The notes beneath the pieces were generated by a model. The model made no database searches and was not told the origin of the DNA. It was given only the letters and a program-made list of their open reading frames with translations. The translations under genes and the position numbers were made by a program. Positions 21,671-32,813 of a stretch of DNA of 64,000 nucleotides are shown here, one piece after another (position 1 is the first letter of the stretch; each line of letters opens with the position of its first letter). The stretch is taken from positions 24,774-88,773 of the forward strand of contig JAGFNQ010000283.1 in the NCBI GenBank assembly GCA_024364735.1, written 5' to 3'. Source of the DNA: Boesenbergia rotunda. Taxonomy: Eukaryota > Streptophyta > Magnoliopsida > Zingiberales > Zingiberaceae.

Positions 21671-23640
21671 TTGGAACTTGGATGGCTACAGAGGGGGTGA
21701 ATATAGCCAGTCACTCGAAATTACTCTCCTCTTGAGCTTTTCTTTCTACAATCAGATTAGCAGCGAAAATAAAACAGCAGAAAGAAATACAGAGAATGAA
21801 GAACAAACCAAACAAACGCTAACACCGCGATGTACAAGGTTCGGGGATAACTTGCCCCTACTCCTTGGCGTGCCCTTGAGGTGGGCGATCCCTTTATCGT
21901 CGGCAGATCAAGCTCCGGTGACCCGGATAAAATAGCACCTCCTTCTCGGTGGAGAAACTTCTCCACAAGCGTCTCAATAGGTTACATGATAAGCTCACGA
22001 GACTAAGAAGGATCGCTCACAAAGATGTAACAATAACGCTCAAGCACAAAGCAACACACAGAGAGCTCGCAACACAGCCCAGCAAACTTCCCAAGTTTCT
22101 GTCTTGTTCGCCTTTTCGCTCCTCTGCTTCCAGCTTTGCCTTAAGCTCAAGTTCAACGTCGCCAAGCTCCAATAGCATCCACTGAGCCACATCCTGACAC
22201 CCTGACTCCCTGAGCACTCAGTCCACTGAAGACCCTCTCCAACTGAGCCTCCGTCAGTTGCCAACCGCGCCAGCTGCCCGTTGAAACCTGAGAAGAAGAA
22301 ATAGGCAAACCTACTTCAAAGAAAGCCTCCCATTGTCCCTCTTTGAGTGTTTGAATCCTTCCCTGTCATCTGCACACTTAACAGAGGTTTAGCAAATCAT
22401 ATCACAAACAAATCAGCAGTGTATCAGTGTATCAGACGAGAAAACAGACGCGATCAGAGCGTCTGACAGCGATTGTAAATTAAAGTTCAGCTTCTGATCG
22501 GTCACCAGACCGATCAGGATAGGCTCAGCCCGATCAGGCTCCAGCCTGATCGGTCCACGGTGAGAAAATTGGAAATCGCGAGCTTGTGTGATCGGTCACC
22601 TTGACCGGTCACCAGATCGGTCACCTTGATCGGTCACCAAATCGGTCACCTTGACCGGTCACCAGATCGGTCACCAGACCGATCCAGAAATCAGCTTGCC
22701 ACAATCCCGCCAGAAATACACTGCTGATCGGTCACCAGACCAATCAGGTTGATCCTAGACTGATCAGGCTCCAGCCTGATCGGTCAGGGTGAGAAACCTC
22801 GTGGCAGTTGATCGTTCAAATTGATCAGTCAAGGTTTCTCCCTGATCGGTCACCAGACCGATCAGGAGCCGAACAGTAGGTTTGCCAAAGTTACTGGATG
22901 CTCCCTGCTCGGTCACTAGACCGATCAGACATCGCTGGATCGGTCACCAGACCGATCCACGAGGGAACTCCGTGCCAACTTCCCTGATCGGTCACCAGAC
23001 CGATCCAGGCAAGGCAAAACCCACTCTAAGTCAAGAAAACTGGCTCCCAGCCTCCCCTGACTCGTGCTCAGTCCCTCGGACCAAGACTCCGTGCCCAGTC
23101 TCACTCACCGGGACTTTAACCTAGCCCTCCAAACTAGGACTTGGCTTCGCTCACCAGGATTTCAGTCACCCGGCTTCAGTCACCAGGATTTCAACCTAGC
23201 TTCACTCACTAGGACCCGGCTTCACTCACCAGTATTTTAACCTAGCTTCACTCACTAGGATTTCAATCACCTGGCTTCACTCACCAGGACCCGGCTTCAC
23301 TCACCGGGATTTTAACCTAGCTTCACTCACTAGGACCTGGCTTCACTCACCGGGATTTCACCCACCTGGCTTCACTCACCAGGACCCGGCTTCACTCACC
23401 AGGATTTCAATCTAGCATCACTCACTAGGATTTCAATCACCTGGCTTCACTCACCAGGACCCGGCTTCACTCACCAGGATTTCAACCTAGCTTCACTCAC
23501 TAGGATTTCAATCACCTGGCTTCACTCACCAGGACCCGGCTTCACTCACCGAGATTTCAACCTAGCTCTCCAAACTAGGACTTTTCACCCAACCCTCCAA
23601 GTTAGGACTTTTCACCTAGCCCTCCAAGCTAGGACTTCTC
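21671..23640 (-). repeat. LTR B: SIRE-type LTR, minus orientation, 5' end lost
   Basis: Begins TGTTGGAACTTGG, the reverse complement of the SIRE LTR end, and contains the same dyads and hairpin arrays in reverse. No primer site lies next to 21671, so it is a 3' LTR or solo LTR inserted in SIRE-A. It breaks off near 23640 in the hairpin array, where the Tat-type relic T begins. Confidence 0.85.
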
Positions 23641-23645
23641 ACCCG
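23130..23645 (-). repeat. LTR B hairpin array with covarying arms
   Basis: Many copies of a 9-base loop CTTCACTCA inside 5-bp stems: CCTAG/CTAGG (23195-23213), CCTGG/CCAGG (23270-23288), CCCGG/CCGGG (23290-23308). Some copies carry a mismatch (CCCGG with CCAGG). The last copies use the CCTCCAAG loop as in LTR A. Confidence 0.8.
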
Positions 23646-24489
23646 AGGAGTCCCGAACCAGGAACCCTCCCGAAGCACTAACCGACAGACCCCGAGCGGG
23701 ATCGGGCAGGGCGAGCCCGAACACCCCTTAATTCGATCCCCCAAGTCCGTTTTCCCGTCCCAGGCCTGAGTCAGGCAATTCAGCCCTCAGCACTCCATCG
23801 ACCGGATAACTAACAGGCCCAAAACATGGCCAGAAAGATATAGCTCAACAAACCCCCGACTCAGGGCGTACCTCATGTCTCTCAGCTCCCAGTCGGACGC
23901 GTGGCGACCCATGCTCCCTAGACATGACCCGACCCGGTCCATAACACTCGGACCCCCGGTCGGTACTCGATCTCCGGACCTGCTGTCCCTTACGCCGCCC
24001 TACATCAGTGCATCCGGGGTACGACCCTGACGTCAAGGTAATACATATCTTACCCATTTATGACAATTTATGACACACCTCGCGGTTATCCCGCCGACTC
24101 GGTACGATTGTACCATCCGAGCAGCCCGTGCGATGCCGGGTATCTCTAGGTACTCTCCTACGAGCTGACAGACACCATACCCCTCTCTCGTCGACACGGA
24201 CAAGGGTTGTCATCTCCCCCGGCTATATAAGCCCCCCCCCCTCTCCTTATTCTGCAGGTATGAGTAATCGCACTCTACCTTACTCTCCTGCATTTCCTTT
24301 CCTCTACTGTACACCCTACGGATACTGACTTGACCATCGGAGGGTCTGACCGAGGAAAATCCCCGACGGGTTTGCTAACGACCATCTTATCGCAGGTCAT
24401 AGCCAGGTCAGAGCCAGGTCAGCAGAGCTCGTGGCACTCGGGAGACCATCTGGCCATTGGGACTTCCACCTCGCTTCGAGACATAATCA
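23641..24489 (+). repeat. Partial LTR of element T
   Basis: Ends ...CATAATCA at 24489 just before the primer site. The 5' end cannot be placed because it meets truncated LTR B. TATATAA at 24224-24230 followed by a C-rich tract is the likely core promoter. A block near 23884-23920 (CCCAGTCGGACGCGTGGCGA) recurs in every unit of the downstream array. Confidence 0.65.
24224..24230 (+). promoter_or_regulatory. TATA box of element T LTR
   Basis: TATATAA preceded by CCCCCGGC and followed by GCCCCCCCC, about 265 bp before the LTR end. Confidence 0.6.
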
Positions 24490-24491
24490 AA

Positions 24492-24506
24492 TTTGGCGCT
24501 AGAAGG
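24492..24506 (+). other. Primer binding site of element T
   Basis: TTTGGCGCTAGAAGG starts two bases after the LTR end. Tat-lineage elements have primer sites of the TGGCGC type; the exact tRNA was not determined. Confidence 0.55.
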
Positions 24507-24557
24507 AGGGGCACTTATCCTGATCGGAAGGGTACGATCGAAGCACCCAACCGGGTC

Positions 24558-25890
24558 ATGATGACTGTTACACCCAAGGAGTATGAGCTCTTAAGAGCCG
24601 CTCGGGCCCAAAGGGCCTCCCAACAGCTATCGCAAGCTGGTAGCACGACCGCTCGATTTCCTGGGCCATCGGCCCATGACCCCTCTGGAGTACGGAGATG
24701 AGTTGCCCCACCCGAAGGAGGCTCAGTCCCCTTCGCTGCCTCTCCCGGTCAGGGTCGGGAAGATAAGCCTGAGCCAGCATAAATGTCCGCATCCAGTCGG
24801 ACGCATAGGTCGCGCCTCAAAAAGGGGAAGGCCCCAACCGAGGTGTCGCCATCCTCTTGGATGCGCATCCCCTTCTCTCCGTGGATCCTGGAGGATCCAG
24901 TGCCTAAGCATCTCCGGTTATTCACCATGCCCGAGTATGCTAGAGCCACAGACCCTGAGGAGCACCTTATGAAGTTTGAAAGTACAACCTTGCTCCACCA
25001 GTACTCCGAGGGCGTGAAATGCAGAGCGTTCCTGACCACGCTCTCTGGACCCGCTCAACGATGGTTCGGACAACTCCCCAACGGGTCGACAGCCAGCTTC
25101 AGAGAGCTCAAAAGAACATTCCTCCAGCACTTCGCCAGCAGCCGAAGGCACCATAAGACAAGTATCAACTTGTTTGCCCTCAAGCAGGGCCCTAAGGAGT
25201 CACTCCGGGCCTACATCAAGAGGTTTAACGGGGTAGCACTGGACGTACCAACTGCCGCGGCCGAGGTATTAATCAGCGTGTTCTCCCAAGGACTGCAGGA
25301 GAGAGATTTTTTCCGCTCGCTCATCAAGAAGCCGCCAAAGGACTTCGACAGCCTATTGGGAAAGGCTGTCAAATACATTAATTTGGAAGAGGCACAGGCT
25401 GCTCGAAAGAAGGAGTCAGCCAACACGCCACTCCCTAGTACCCCTCAGTCTAGCCGACTAACGGGCGGTCCCATGTGCAACCCACGGGGGCCCACCAACC
25501 GGGTGGAGATGAAACGCCGACAAGTCCAACAAGTGGCTCAAGGGTGTCCGTCGACCCGCTGAAGGCCCTACTGTGCATTTCATCATAGCCACACCCACGA
25601 CACAGAGGAATGTCGTCAATTCGGTCGGGGTCGATCCCCTGACACAACCGCACAACTGCGAGGAAGGCAAGTATCCCAGGGGCAGGGCCCAGGTCGGGGA
25701 AGCCGAATCATCGTCCCAGCTGAAGAACCCAGACGCGATCCTCCGATCGCTCGTAGCTTGTTCCCGACCGGCGAGCAGATCGAGTCCGACGAAATGGACC
25801 AGCAGCAGGTCAATCGACAAAACGCCATCCGAGGAGGAGTACATATGATTTCAGGCGGGCTGGCCCTGGGAGGCTCACTCCCAACAGGTT
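24558..25890 (+). pseudogene. Element T gag and start of protease
   Basis: The frame starts at ATG 24558 and stays in one phase. The Retrotrans_gag core is clear: PFSPWILEDPVPKHL, YSEGVKCRAFLTTLSGPAQRWF, then SINLFALKQGPKESLRAYIKRF near residue 205. A C-terminal HHC-type finger (YCAFHHSHTHDTEEC near 25569) and MISGG of the protease follow. In-frame stops are at 24699 (TGA), 24780 (TAA) and 25560 (TGA); at least the TGAs fit CGA-to-TGA changes. Gag would build the particle; the protease active site is not present because the element is cut near 25890. Confidence 0.85.
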
Positions 25891-25966
25891 ATTAAAATAT
25901 TTGTACTATGTAACCCCACAAGAATAGTGGAAGACTTGCCTTCTCGGACAAATGGCAAAGCGCTCC

Positions 25967-27126
25967 AGACTCTCACTCTCGCGAGTTATAAGTGGGCATG
26001 CTCCCACGAACACCTCGGCTCAACTCCCAGTCGGACACGTGGCAGCCCACGCTCCCTGGGATACCTCCGACCGAGAAGCCAGACTCTCGCTCTCGCGAGT
26101 TATAAGTGGGCATGCTCCCACGAACCCCTCGGCTCGGCTCCCAGTCGGACGCGTGGCGACACACGCTCCCTGGGATACCTCCAACCGAGAAGTCAGACTC
26201 TCGCTCTCGCGAGTTATAAGTGGGCATGCTCCCACGAACCCCTCGGCTCGGCTCCCAGTCGGACGCGTGGCGACACACGCTCCCTGGGATACCTCCAACC
26301 GAGAAGCCAGACTCTCGCTCTCGCGAGTTATAAGTGGGCATGCTCCCACGAACCCCTAGGCTCGACTCCGAGTCGGACGCTTGGCTGCCCATACACCCTA
26401 GGATACCTTCGACCAAGAAGCCAGACTCTCGCTCTCGCGAGTTATAAGTGAGCATTCTCCTACGAACCAATCGTCTTGGCTCCCAGTCGGACGCGTGGCG
26501 TCCCACTCTCCCTGGGATACCTTCCACCGAGAAGCCAAACCTCTCGCTCTCGCGAGTTATAATAGGGCATGCTCCCATAAACCCCTCGGCTCGGCTCCCA
26601 GTCGGACGCGTGGCGGCCCACGCTTCCTGGATACCTTCGACCAAGAAGCCAGACTCTCACTCTCGCAAGTTATAAGTGGGCATTCTCCCACGAAACCACT
26701 CGGCTCGGCTCCCAGTCGGACGCGTGGTGGCCCACGCTCCCTGGGATACCTCCGACGAGAAGCCAGACTCTTGCTCTCGTGAGTTATAAGTGGGCATGCT
26801 CCCACCAACCCCTCGGCTGGCTCCCAGTCGGATGCGTGACGGTCCACGCTCCCTGGATACCTCCGACCGAGAAGCCAGACTCTCGCTCTCACAAGTTATA
26901 AGTGGGCATGCTCCCACGAACCCCTAGGCTCGACTCCCAGTCGGACGCGTGGCGGCCCACGCTCCATGGGATACCTCCAACCGAGAACTAGACTCTCGCT
27001 CTCGCCCGAGTTATAAGTGGGCATGCTCCCATAAACCCCTCGGCTCGGCTCCCAGTCGACGCGTGGTGGCCCACGCTCCCTAGGATACTTCCGACCGAGA
27101 AGTCAGACTCTCACTCTCACGAGTTA
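25967..27126 (+). repeat. Tandem array, 11 units of about 114 bp, sharing sequence with the T LTR
   Basis: Unit starts (AGACTCTC) are at 25967, 26081, 26195, 26309, 26423, 26537, 26651, 26765, 26877, 26990 and 27105: period 114 with two slightly short units. Each unit has a CTCGCGAG palindrome, the near-palindrome GTGGGCATGCTCCCAC, and a CAGTCGGACGCGTGG block also found in the T LTR (23884-23920). Long ORFs through it are by-products of a period divisible by three. The array stops mid-unit at an N. About 76 bp (25891-25966) of unassigned spacer precede it. Confidence 0.92.
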
Positions 27127-27127
27127 N
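27127..27127. other. Single ambiguous base at array end
   Basis: One N interrupts a repeat unit (GAGTTA then N) and unrelated sequence follows. It looks like an assembly join at the edge of a tandem array. Confidence 0.8.
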
Positions 27128-27928
27128 TTAGATTCAAATTTAATGTCAAAACATCTCAAATATACAAAGATTTGCATCCAAAGTTAAAATAGCAATAACT
27201 CATGGAACCTAATGTAAATGCAAACTTAAGCATATAAAAAGGGATCAAAACATGGATTTGAGAGGCTAAATTGATTAACAAAATGGTAATTATCAACGCC
27301 TCACTGGGGCTAGGCGCCCGGATGGATACGAGCGCCCCAGTGGAAGGCTAAACCGAAGCAAATGAAGCAAACTGCCACGAAGCCTCTGGACCAAGTCAGC
27401 TCTGGCGCCTGTGACCATACGGGCACCCCCATCAGCCCAAGCGCCCCAATCAAGGGGATAAGTGCTGACCAAGCCTGCGGATAGGACTTCGCGTAGGAGA
27501 GGCCACGTTTAGGCGCCCCCATCGACACAGGCGCCCCCATGGCTGCTATAAAAGGGGGTTCACCCCCAAGGCTTCAGAACAACTTCTGCCAACTGTTTTC
27601 TCCAAGCACTCTGCTCTAAAAAGCTCCGTGCTCACGCCTCAAGTGCCAACGACGACCCGCGGCTCAGATTTCATTACTTTCCGTCGCCGATATAAATTTT
27701 GTTAAAGTACTGTACTCAATTCCTTATTCTATTCTTGTACTTATTTGTGCGAATTATAGAATTGCCCAAAGTAAACGGTCAAGGACTGTGGGCCTTAGAG
27801 TAGGAGTCGATCTAGGCTCCGAACCAAGTAAAAGAAACTTGTTAGCATTGATTTTTGTTTTTCCGCTGTGCAATCACTCTAACTTTTAATCTGAAATTCC
27901 CCCTCTATCGATTTTCTCCGATCCAACA
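27128..27928 (+). repeat. LTR fragment E (U3-U5 part, plus orientation)
   Basis: Ends ATTCCCCCTCTATCG...GATCCAACA at 27928. The order GGCGCC-rich dyads, TATA box, and U5-like tract with a poly-pyrimidine end fixes the plus orientation. The left end is lost at the N. No primer site follows; instead the 3' end of minus-strand element C begins two bases later. Confidence 0.7.
27295..27553 (+). promoter_or_regulatory. GGCGCC-type repeats and TATA box of LTR E
   Basis: AGGCGCCC or GCGCCCC occurs about six times between 27308 and 27540, the last two as AGGCGCCCCCAT direct repeats just upstream of TATAAAA (27547-27553). The layout parallels the dyad fields of the other LTR families. Confidence 0.6.
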
Positions 27929-29099
27929 CAATCTCCCCCTTTTTGATATGTGGCAATATGTTAAGTTAGGTAAACACAATCAACATTAGCAATAACAATT
28001 GAAAATCAAACCATAACAAACAAGAGGCAACCTCCCCCTTAACCTATTCTTTCTCCCAACTTTCAATTCTCATTGCCAACACCAAGTTAAGTTCTACCCA
28101 ACATAACACCATAACACCAAGTTAAGTTCTACCATCTTAACACCATCTCCAACTTAACACCACAAGTTTCCCATGTCAAGTTAAACCTAACATAACACAG
28201 AAGTTGTCCCTCTTTGACACCATCAAAAAGATTGCCCCAAGCAATCCTACCCCTTGTGCCAAAAAGAACTTACTAGATTTCTGAAAAACCCCTCAGAAAT
28301 CAACAATTCCCAATCTGCCCGAGACATCAGTCGACTGCCCCAGGGTAGTCAGCTGATACTGTAAATTTTGAATTTCCAGCCCAAATTCAGAAACGCACAG
28401 AAAATTCTACAAAATTCCAAAAAAAATGTAAAATTTTGCAAGTACATTTGTTAGGATATTCCTACCCTAGAAAAATAGTATATCATGAAAAATGTCAAAT
28501 ATGCTTGACTTTTGATACAAACTCAATTTTATCAAAACTTGGCATTTTGTATCAACTTTGAACTCTATTCATGATTCCTTGTGTTTGCCAACTCTAACCA
28601 TTATCAATTTAGACAAGGAATTTTCCTCAATTCTTCCCTTTTTCATTTATCTTCACAATATGATACAAACCTCCCCCTATTTATTTCCCTAGAGCCATAT
28701 ACATGATCATTTCTTAAATTCTATGATATCAACAAAACTTTATTCCATACACTTATCATTATACCATGAATTAAAACCTTATATGATGAGTATGAAAGTG
28801 TAACCAAAGATTTTAATTCAAAATCATATCTTATCATTTAATAGCACTTCAAAAATCTCAAAGAGTATTCAAGTCATGACATAAAAATAGCATGAAGTAA
28901 CATGAAAGAACAAGCAAATATATTACATTCATGACTTGAAATAAAAACACCAAGAAAGTCACACGGGTCGTAGCCCCAAAGTAGTTAAGGTTTTACAATT
29001 TCCAAAATAAAGGGTTTGAGAGATATAATATCAATGCAAATAAAACACTCTCAACACTAGAATCATCAAGTCAAGCTGACTACATCTCGTCGCCTGGAG
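27929..29099 (-). other. 3' untranslated tail and polypurine tract of element C
   Basis: AT-rich, no coding signal. The PPT (AAAAAGGGGGAGAT on the minus strand, 27931-27944) matches that of element D (35193-35206). A CAGTCGACTG-type dyad pair lies near 28328-28352. Confidence 0.7.
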
Positions 29100-30361
29100 G
29101 AGGAGGAGAACCCTAATATGCCAAATGCCACTGCTGCATCATCTCATACATCTCCTGCTGCTGCATCCACATCTCCTGCTGCTGCATCCGCATCTCCTAC
29201 TGCTGCATCTGTATGTCCATCTGGCACTGCTGGAAGCCGTGGAATTCCTCCCGGAGGCCGTGAACGTCAGACCAGAGCTGGGAGAACTCCACTCGTGTAA
29301 CTCCACCAGCAGGCTCCTCATCTGAACTAGTGAACTCAGGACGCTGCCTCCAGACAAACTCCCCCTGCCTGCACTCGATACCTGCCAAGGATAACTGGTG
29401 TGTGTCAATCTGATCATAATCCTTGGATAGGTGACGAACCTAACCGCTAGACACGTGTATACCCCGAGACTCAAAGAACTTGGTCAGAACATGGCAGAAA
29501 GACATATATATCTTCCCATTTACACTTTGGGAAAAATGGACAATGGATGTGAACACATGCAGAATGACAACAATGTCTAACCTTCTCTCAAGCGCGTACA
29601 TTCTCACCAAGTGTGGTAGTCGAATCATTACGTGCCCCTCGGTGACAATGGGTAGTATGCATTCTATGATAATTTTGAACAAAACATGACTAAATGGACT
29701 CATATTTTTAGAATCAAAAATGCGTTCTGAAATATTACGATGACATCCAAAATAATGCATGTGGATCTGGTCAATGGTGACATCATGAAAAGAAAGAGGC
29801 TCATCAACTTTTGGAAAATATGTAACTCCATTATTTGACGCCCTACATCCCAGAAATCTACCTAAAACAGTGGGTGAGAAGGGAATGAGGACTCCGGCTA
29901 CCATGGATCATAAAGGCTATTATTAGGATCAATGTATGTAAGATTCGCGTAGAATTCTTTACATAGATCTAGGTTAATGTCATGCTGACAATATACTAAC
30001 TGTTCTACCCCAAAATGAGTGATCATTTCAGAAATTTGTGGGGTCTTTTCTTGAAATAAGACCTATTAAGATATCGACAATTCATTAATACGAATTCATT
30101 TTCGTCGAATCTCTTCCAACACTCCATGGATCAAAATTGAGACTCCCCAGATTTGCCCGACCTTGTCGGGACGACCCCTCACCCTTTTGTCTCTTAAAAT
30201 CCAACCAAAAATGTGGTATACACATGCAAGTATACCAAATCACCCCACAAAGGAAGAAGGCAAAGAAAAACATGCAAAAATAGACACATTAGTCCCAAAT
30301 CCTAATTTAAATGGGAAAGATTGAACTGTACAAGGTGTTACCTTTTTCCCAAACGTTGCAT
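29100..30361 (-). pseudogene. Element C 3' ORF (env-like position, unknown function)
   Basis: A likely start ATG at 30361 opens a short exon (MQRLGK) ending at a GTAACA donor, with an acceptor near 30215; this parallels the spliced start in SIRE-A. Downstream coding is broken by frameshifts until 29904, from where 154 codons are open (AGVLIPFSPTVLGRFLG, YFPKVDEPLSFHDVT, KIYMSFCHVLTKFFES). Just upstream, in other frames, a KEFYANL-like stretch can be read. After 29440 a coiled-coil-like tail (LREEFHGFQQCQMDIQMQQ) ends in repeated MQQQEM units (29120-29200). The order 'KEFYANL ... FSP..L.RFLG ... Q-rich coiled coil' resembles, from memory, the plant-retroelement family called 'putative plant transposon protein'. 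Not env by any visible signal peptide or membrane segment. The role is unknown. Confidence 0.55.
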
Positions 30362-30554
30362 GATGAGGTTGAGTGAAGATCGGCTTGAAAGGAGGAGTTT
30401 TCACTAAGCCTAGTTGTAGATCCGCGGTAGGAGAACGCTAGGAGTAAGTTTCTAGGGCTTCGGAGTACCTTAGAACCGGAGAGGAGGTTGGGGAGAGGAT
30501 GTATTCGCAGGGGGTGGCACGCAAAACCCTAGGTTTTGGCCACCCCCGCGCGGT

Positions 30555-30730
30555 CTGATCCTAATTAAAACTCGCGGGTCAGTCGACTGCCCTAGTCGAC
30601 TGATAAAACAAACAGAATGTTTTCTGGGTGAGATCAGTCGACTGCTCTAGGGACAATCAGCTGATAAAACAAACAGAATGTTCCCTGTCCTGGACCAGTT
30701 GACTGGTTCTAAACTAGTCGACTGATACCT
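30555..30730 (-). promoter_or_regulatory. Internal CAGTCGACTG cluster before the element C 3' ORF
   Basis: CAGTCGACTG or one-base variants occur at 30580, 30593, 30635, 30695 and 30715. On the minus strand an AT-rich box (GAGTTTTAATTAG, 30561-30573) lies just downstream, then a CT-rich leader and the 3' ORF. The same dyad fills the U3 of this family's LTRs, so this looks like an internal copy of the LTR control region (inference). Confidence 0.5.
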
Positions 30731-31149
30731 GAAATTTTAGTTTCTCAGTATAATTTTAGAAATGCCTAATTAATTCCATAAATCTCTTAAAAATCTAAAA
30801 TTTTGTGGTGAGATTTGTGAAACCTATATCTACTTGGGAGAAATATGTTTTCAAACAAAACTATTCCGGATCCCAAGATTGGCACAAAATTTAATTTTCC
30901 TAAATTGTATCATTGAAACCTTATCCAAAAGTCCTAATTTTGGCCTCTCCTTGATGTATCTTCCAATGCCTAACCATAATACATTCCTAGCACTGAGTTA
31001 TATGACGTTTACACATTAAAAATCAATTTTCTCCACTTGTGATCTCATTTTCATCTTTTTCATCACAAACCTCCTTTTTAGTATGCCAATTCCCTAGGAT
31101 TATGACTAATCTTAGCCTTTTAAACCCTTTGGCATACTCCATAGTCCAT
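30731..31149 (-). other. Element C spacer between gag and the dyad cluster
   Basis: AT-rich; no coding or structural signal seen. Homologous in position to the region after gag in element D. Confidence 0.6.
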
Positions 31150-32743
31150 CTAATCTTCTTGAAGAAAACCTCTTGAGATCCATTGACCATGGATCCCATT
31201 TTGACTCCTAGAGCTCTCTCTTGAGCTCCTAGCTCTAGTTACCTCCATAGGTAATTCATTTACATTTGCAAGGCCACATCGGTATTCCTCCAGTGGTTCT
31301 TGACCTTCAACTATCACCCTTTTAACTCTATACACTTTTTCCTTGGTCAAATCCTTCTTTTTCTTTTGAAATGACTTTTCCTTACTATTTTTGACCTTTT
31401 CTTTACCATAAGCATAAGGCATCCTTGAATATGACATTTTACTAACATTTGACTTCCTAGAGTGGTATCCTAGTCCCGTCCTACCACTTCTAAGGTGTTG
31501 ATCATTTGGTATCATACCTAACCCTTTGGATCCTCTAATAAGTCTATCTAGGTTCTTTTCTAATTTTTCAAGTTTTGCTGTCAAAACTTGATTTTCCTTT
31601 TCTAACCTCCTAACCTTAGTATCACTATGTTCATTTTGATCATTCCTAGGTCTATCTATTTTTCTAGGCATATGTCTCCCTTTCTTAGGGTTAATGTCTT
31701 GGTCCTTAGATCTAGGAACCTTAGATTTATCATGAAACATGGATTGTTTGGTATTTTGGCACGCAATCGTATTTTTATTTTTATCATGATATATAAATCC
31801 AAGAGTACGCATAGGCAAACAATTGTTATTAATTCTAGCATTCATACAAGCATTTGGAGCATAAGTAAAGTTAGGGATTACCTCCCTTACCCTTGTAGCT
31901 CCCCCTTGATGTGAGCTACTCTTCTTCTCTTCTTTTTCCCATCTTCTTAAGTGCTTCATATTCTTGAGCTCTCCTTTTCTTGGACATTGAGTGTGATGAT
32001 GTCCTAGCTCCCCACAAGTATAACACCTAATGTGCTTCTTTTCTTGCTTTTCCCTATGACCCACATTAGATTTTTAATTAATGTACTTGGGTTTAGGGAT
32101 TACCTCTTTTCTACCTAGTGGACACTTGTCCTTGTAGTGCCCCTTCCTGTTGCATCCAAAGCATATAATATGCTCTTTTGATTTGGCTTTGGTGGAGGTT
32201 GGGCCTTTTCTTGCACTTGTATAGATGAGGGTCTTTCCTGCCCTTCAATCCTTGAAATTGATACCTCCTCTTCTACTCTTGAGGAAGTTGATGATTTTTC
32301 ACTTAATTGTGTCACCTCACTTGATGAGGTTGACACTTCTTTTTCCTCTTGGTCTTCTTGACCACTAGAATTTTTTCTTCGGGTTTTTCCACTATTTGAG
32401 CTTGCATAGGATTCTCATGAAATTCTTCTAACTTGTTCCACATTTCATATGCATTTTTATATGCCCCTACACCACTCAAAACATTGTTAGGCAAAATATT
32501 AACCAATATACTAATTACCTTCTCATTTGCCCTAGAATGATCTTGTTGCTCCTTAGTCCAATATCTAGGTCGGAGCTTCTTTCCGTGCTTGTCCCTTGGA
32601 ATTTCGAATGGTTCCTCTAGCACCACCATGCACTCCCACTCCATTCCAAACCAAGTCTTCATCCTTGCTCTCCAATAGGCAAAATCTTCATGGTCATATG
32701 TGGGTGGTGTGTTGATATCATCCCCTAACTTGTCATTCATCAT
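31150..32743 (-). pseudogene. Element C gag
   Basis: The first ATG after the primer site is at 32743 (MMNDKLGDD); the longer open frame to 32812 starts in the primer site and has no ATG. Residues 1-140 are UBN2/DUF4219 gag (YWRARMKTWFGMEWE, YEMWNKLEEFHENP). Two frameshifts follow, near 32325 and 32110. Then come two CCHC knuckles, CFGCNRKGHYKDKC (near 32150) and CYTCGELGHHHTQC (near 32010), Lys/Ser-rich linkers and a coiled coil (LEKENQVLTAKLEKLEKNL). Two knuckles instead of one, and a long basic tail, distinguish it from SIRE-A gag. It would package RNA; this copy is broken. Confidence 0.85.
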
Positions 32744-32799
32744 TTTTTTCTCTAGCTTTCTTGCTCCCTCAGTGGTTAGTCGGTAGATGAGCTCACCAA

Positions 32800-32811
32800 G
32801 CTCTGATACCA
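32800..32811 (-). other. Primer binding site of element C
   Basis: TGGTATCAGAGC on the minus strand, two bases inside the 5' LTR; tRNA-Met type. Confidence 0.9.
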
Positions 32812-32813
32812 CT

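Larger units (their letters stand above)
23641..25890 (+). mobile_element. T: Tat-type Ty3/gypsy relic (LTR part, gag, start of protease)
   Basis: A 3' part of an LTR (to 24489) is followed by a primer site beginning TTTGGCGCTAG and a Tat/Athila-like gag. Protease starts (MISGG near 25851) but the rest of pol is missing; sequence passes at about 25890 into a spacer and a tandem array. Likely an internally deleted, non-autonomous copy. Confidence 0.8.

Noticed and set aside
25927..27120. Several long overlapping ORFs on both strands with a repeated protein motif
   Set aside because: They run through the 114-bp tandem array; a period divisible by three keeps frames open without coding meaning.
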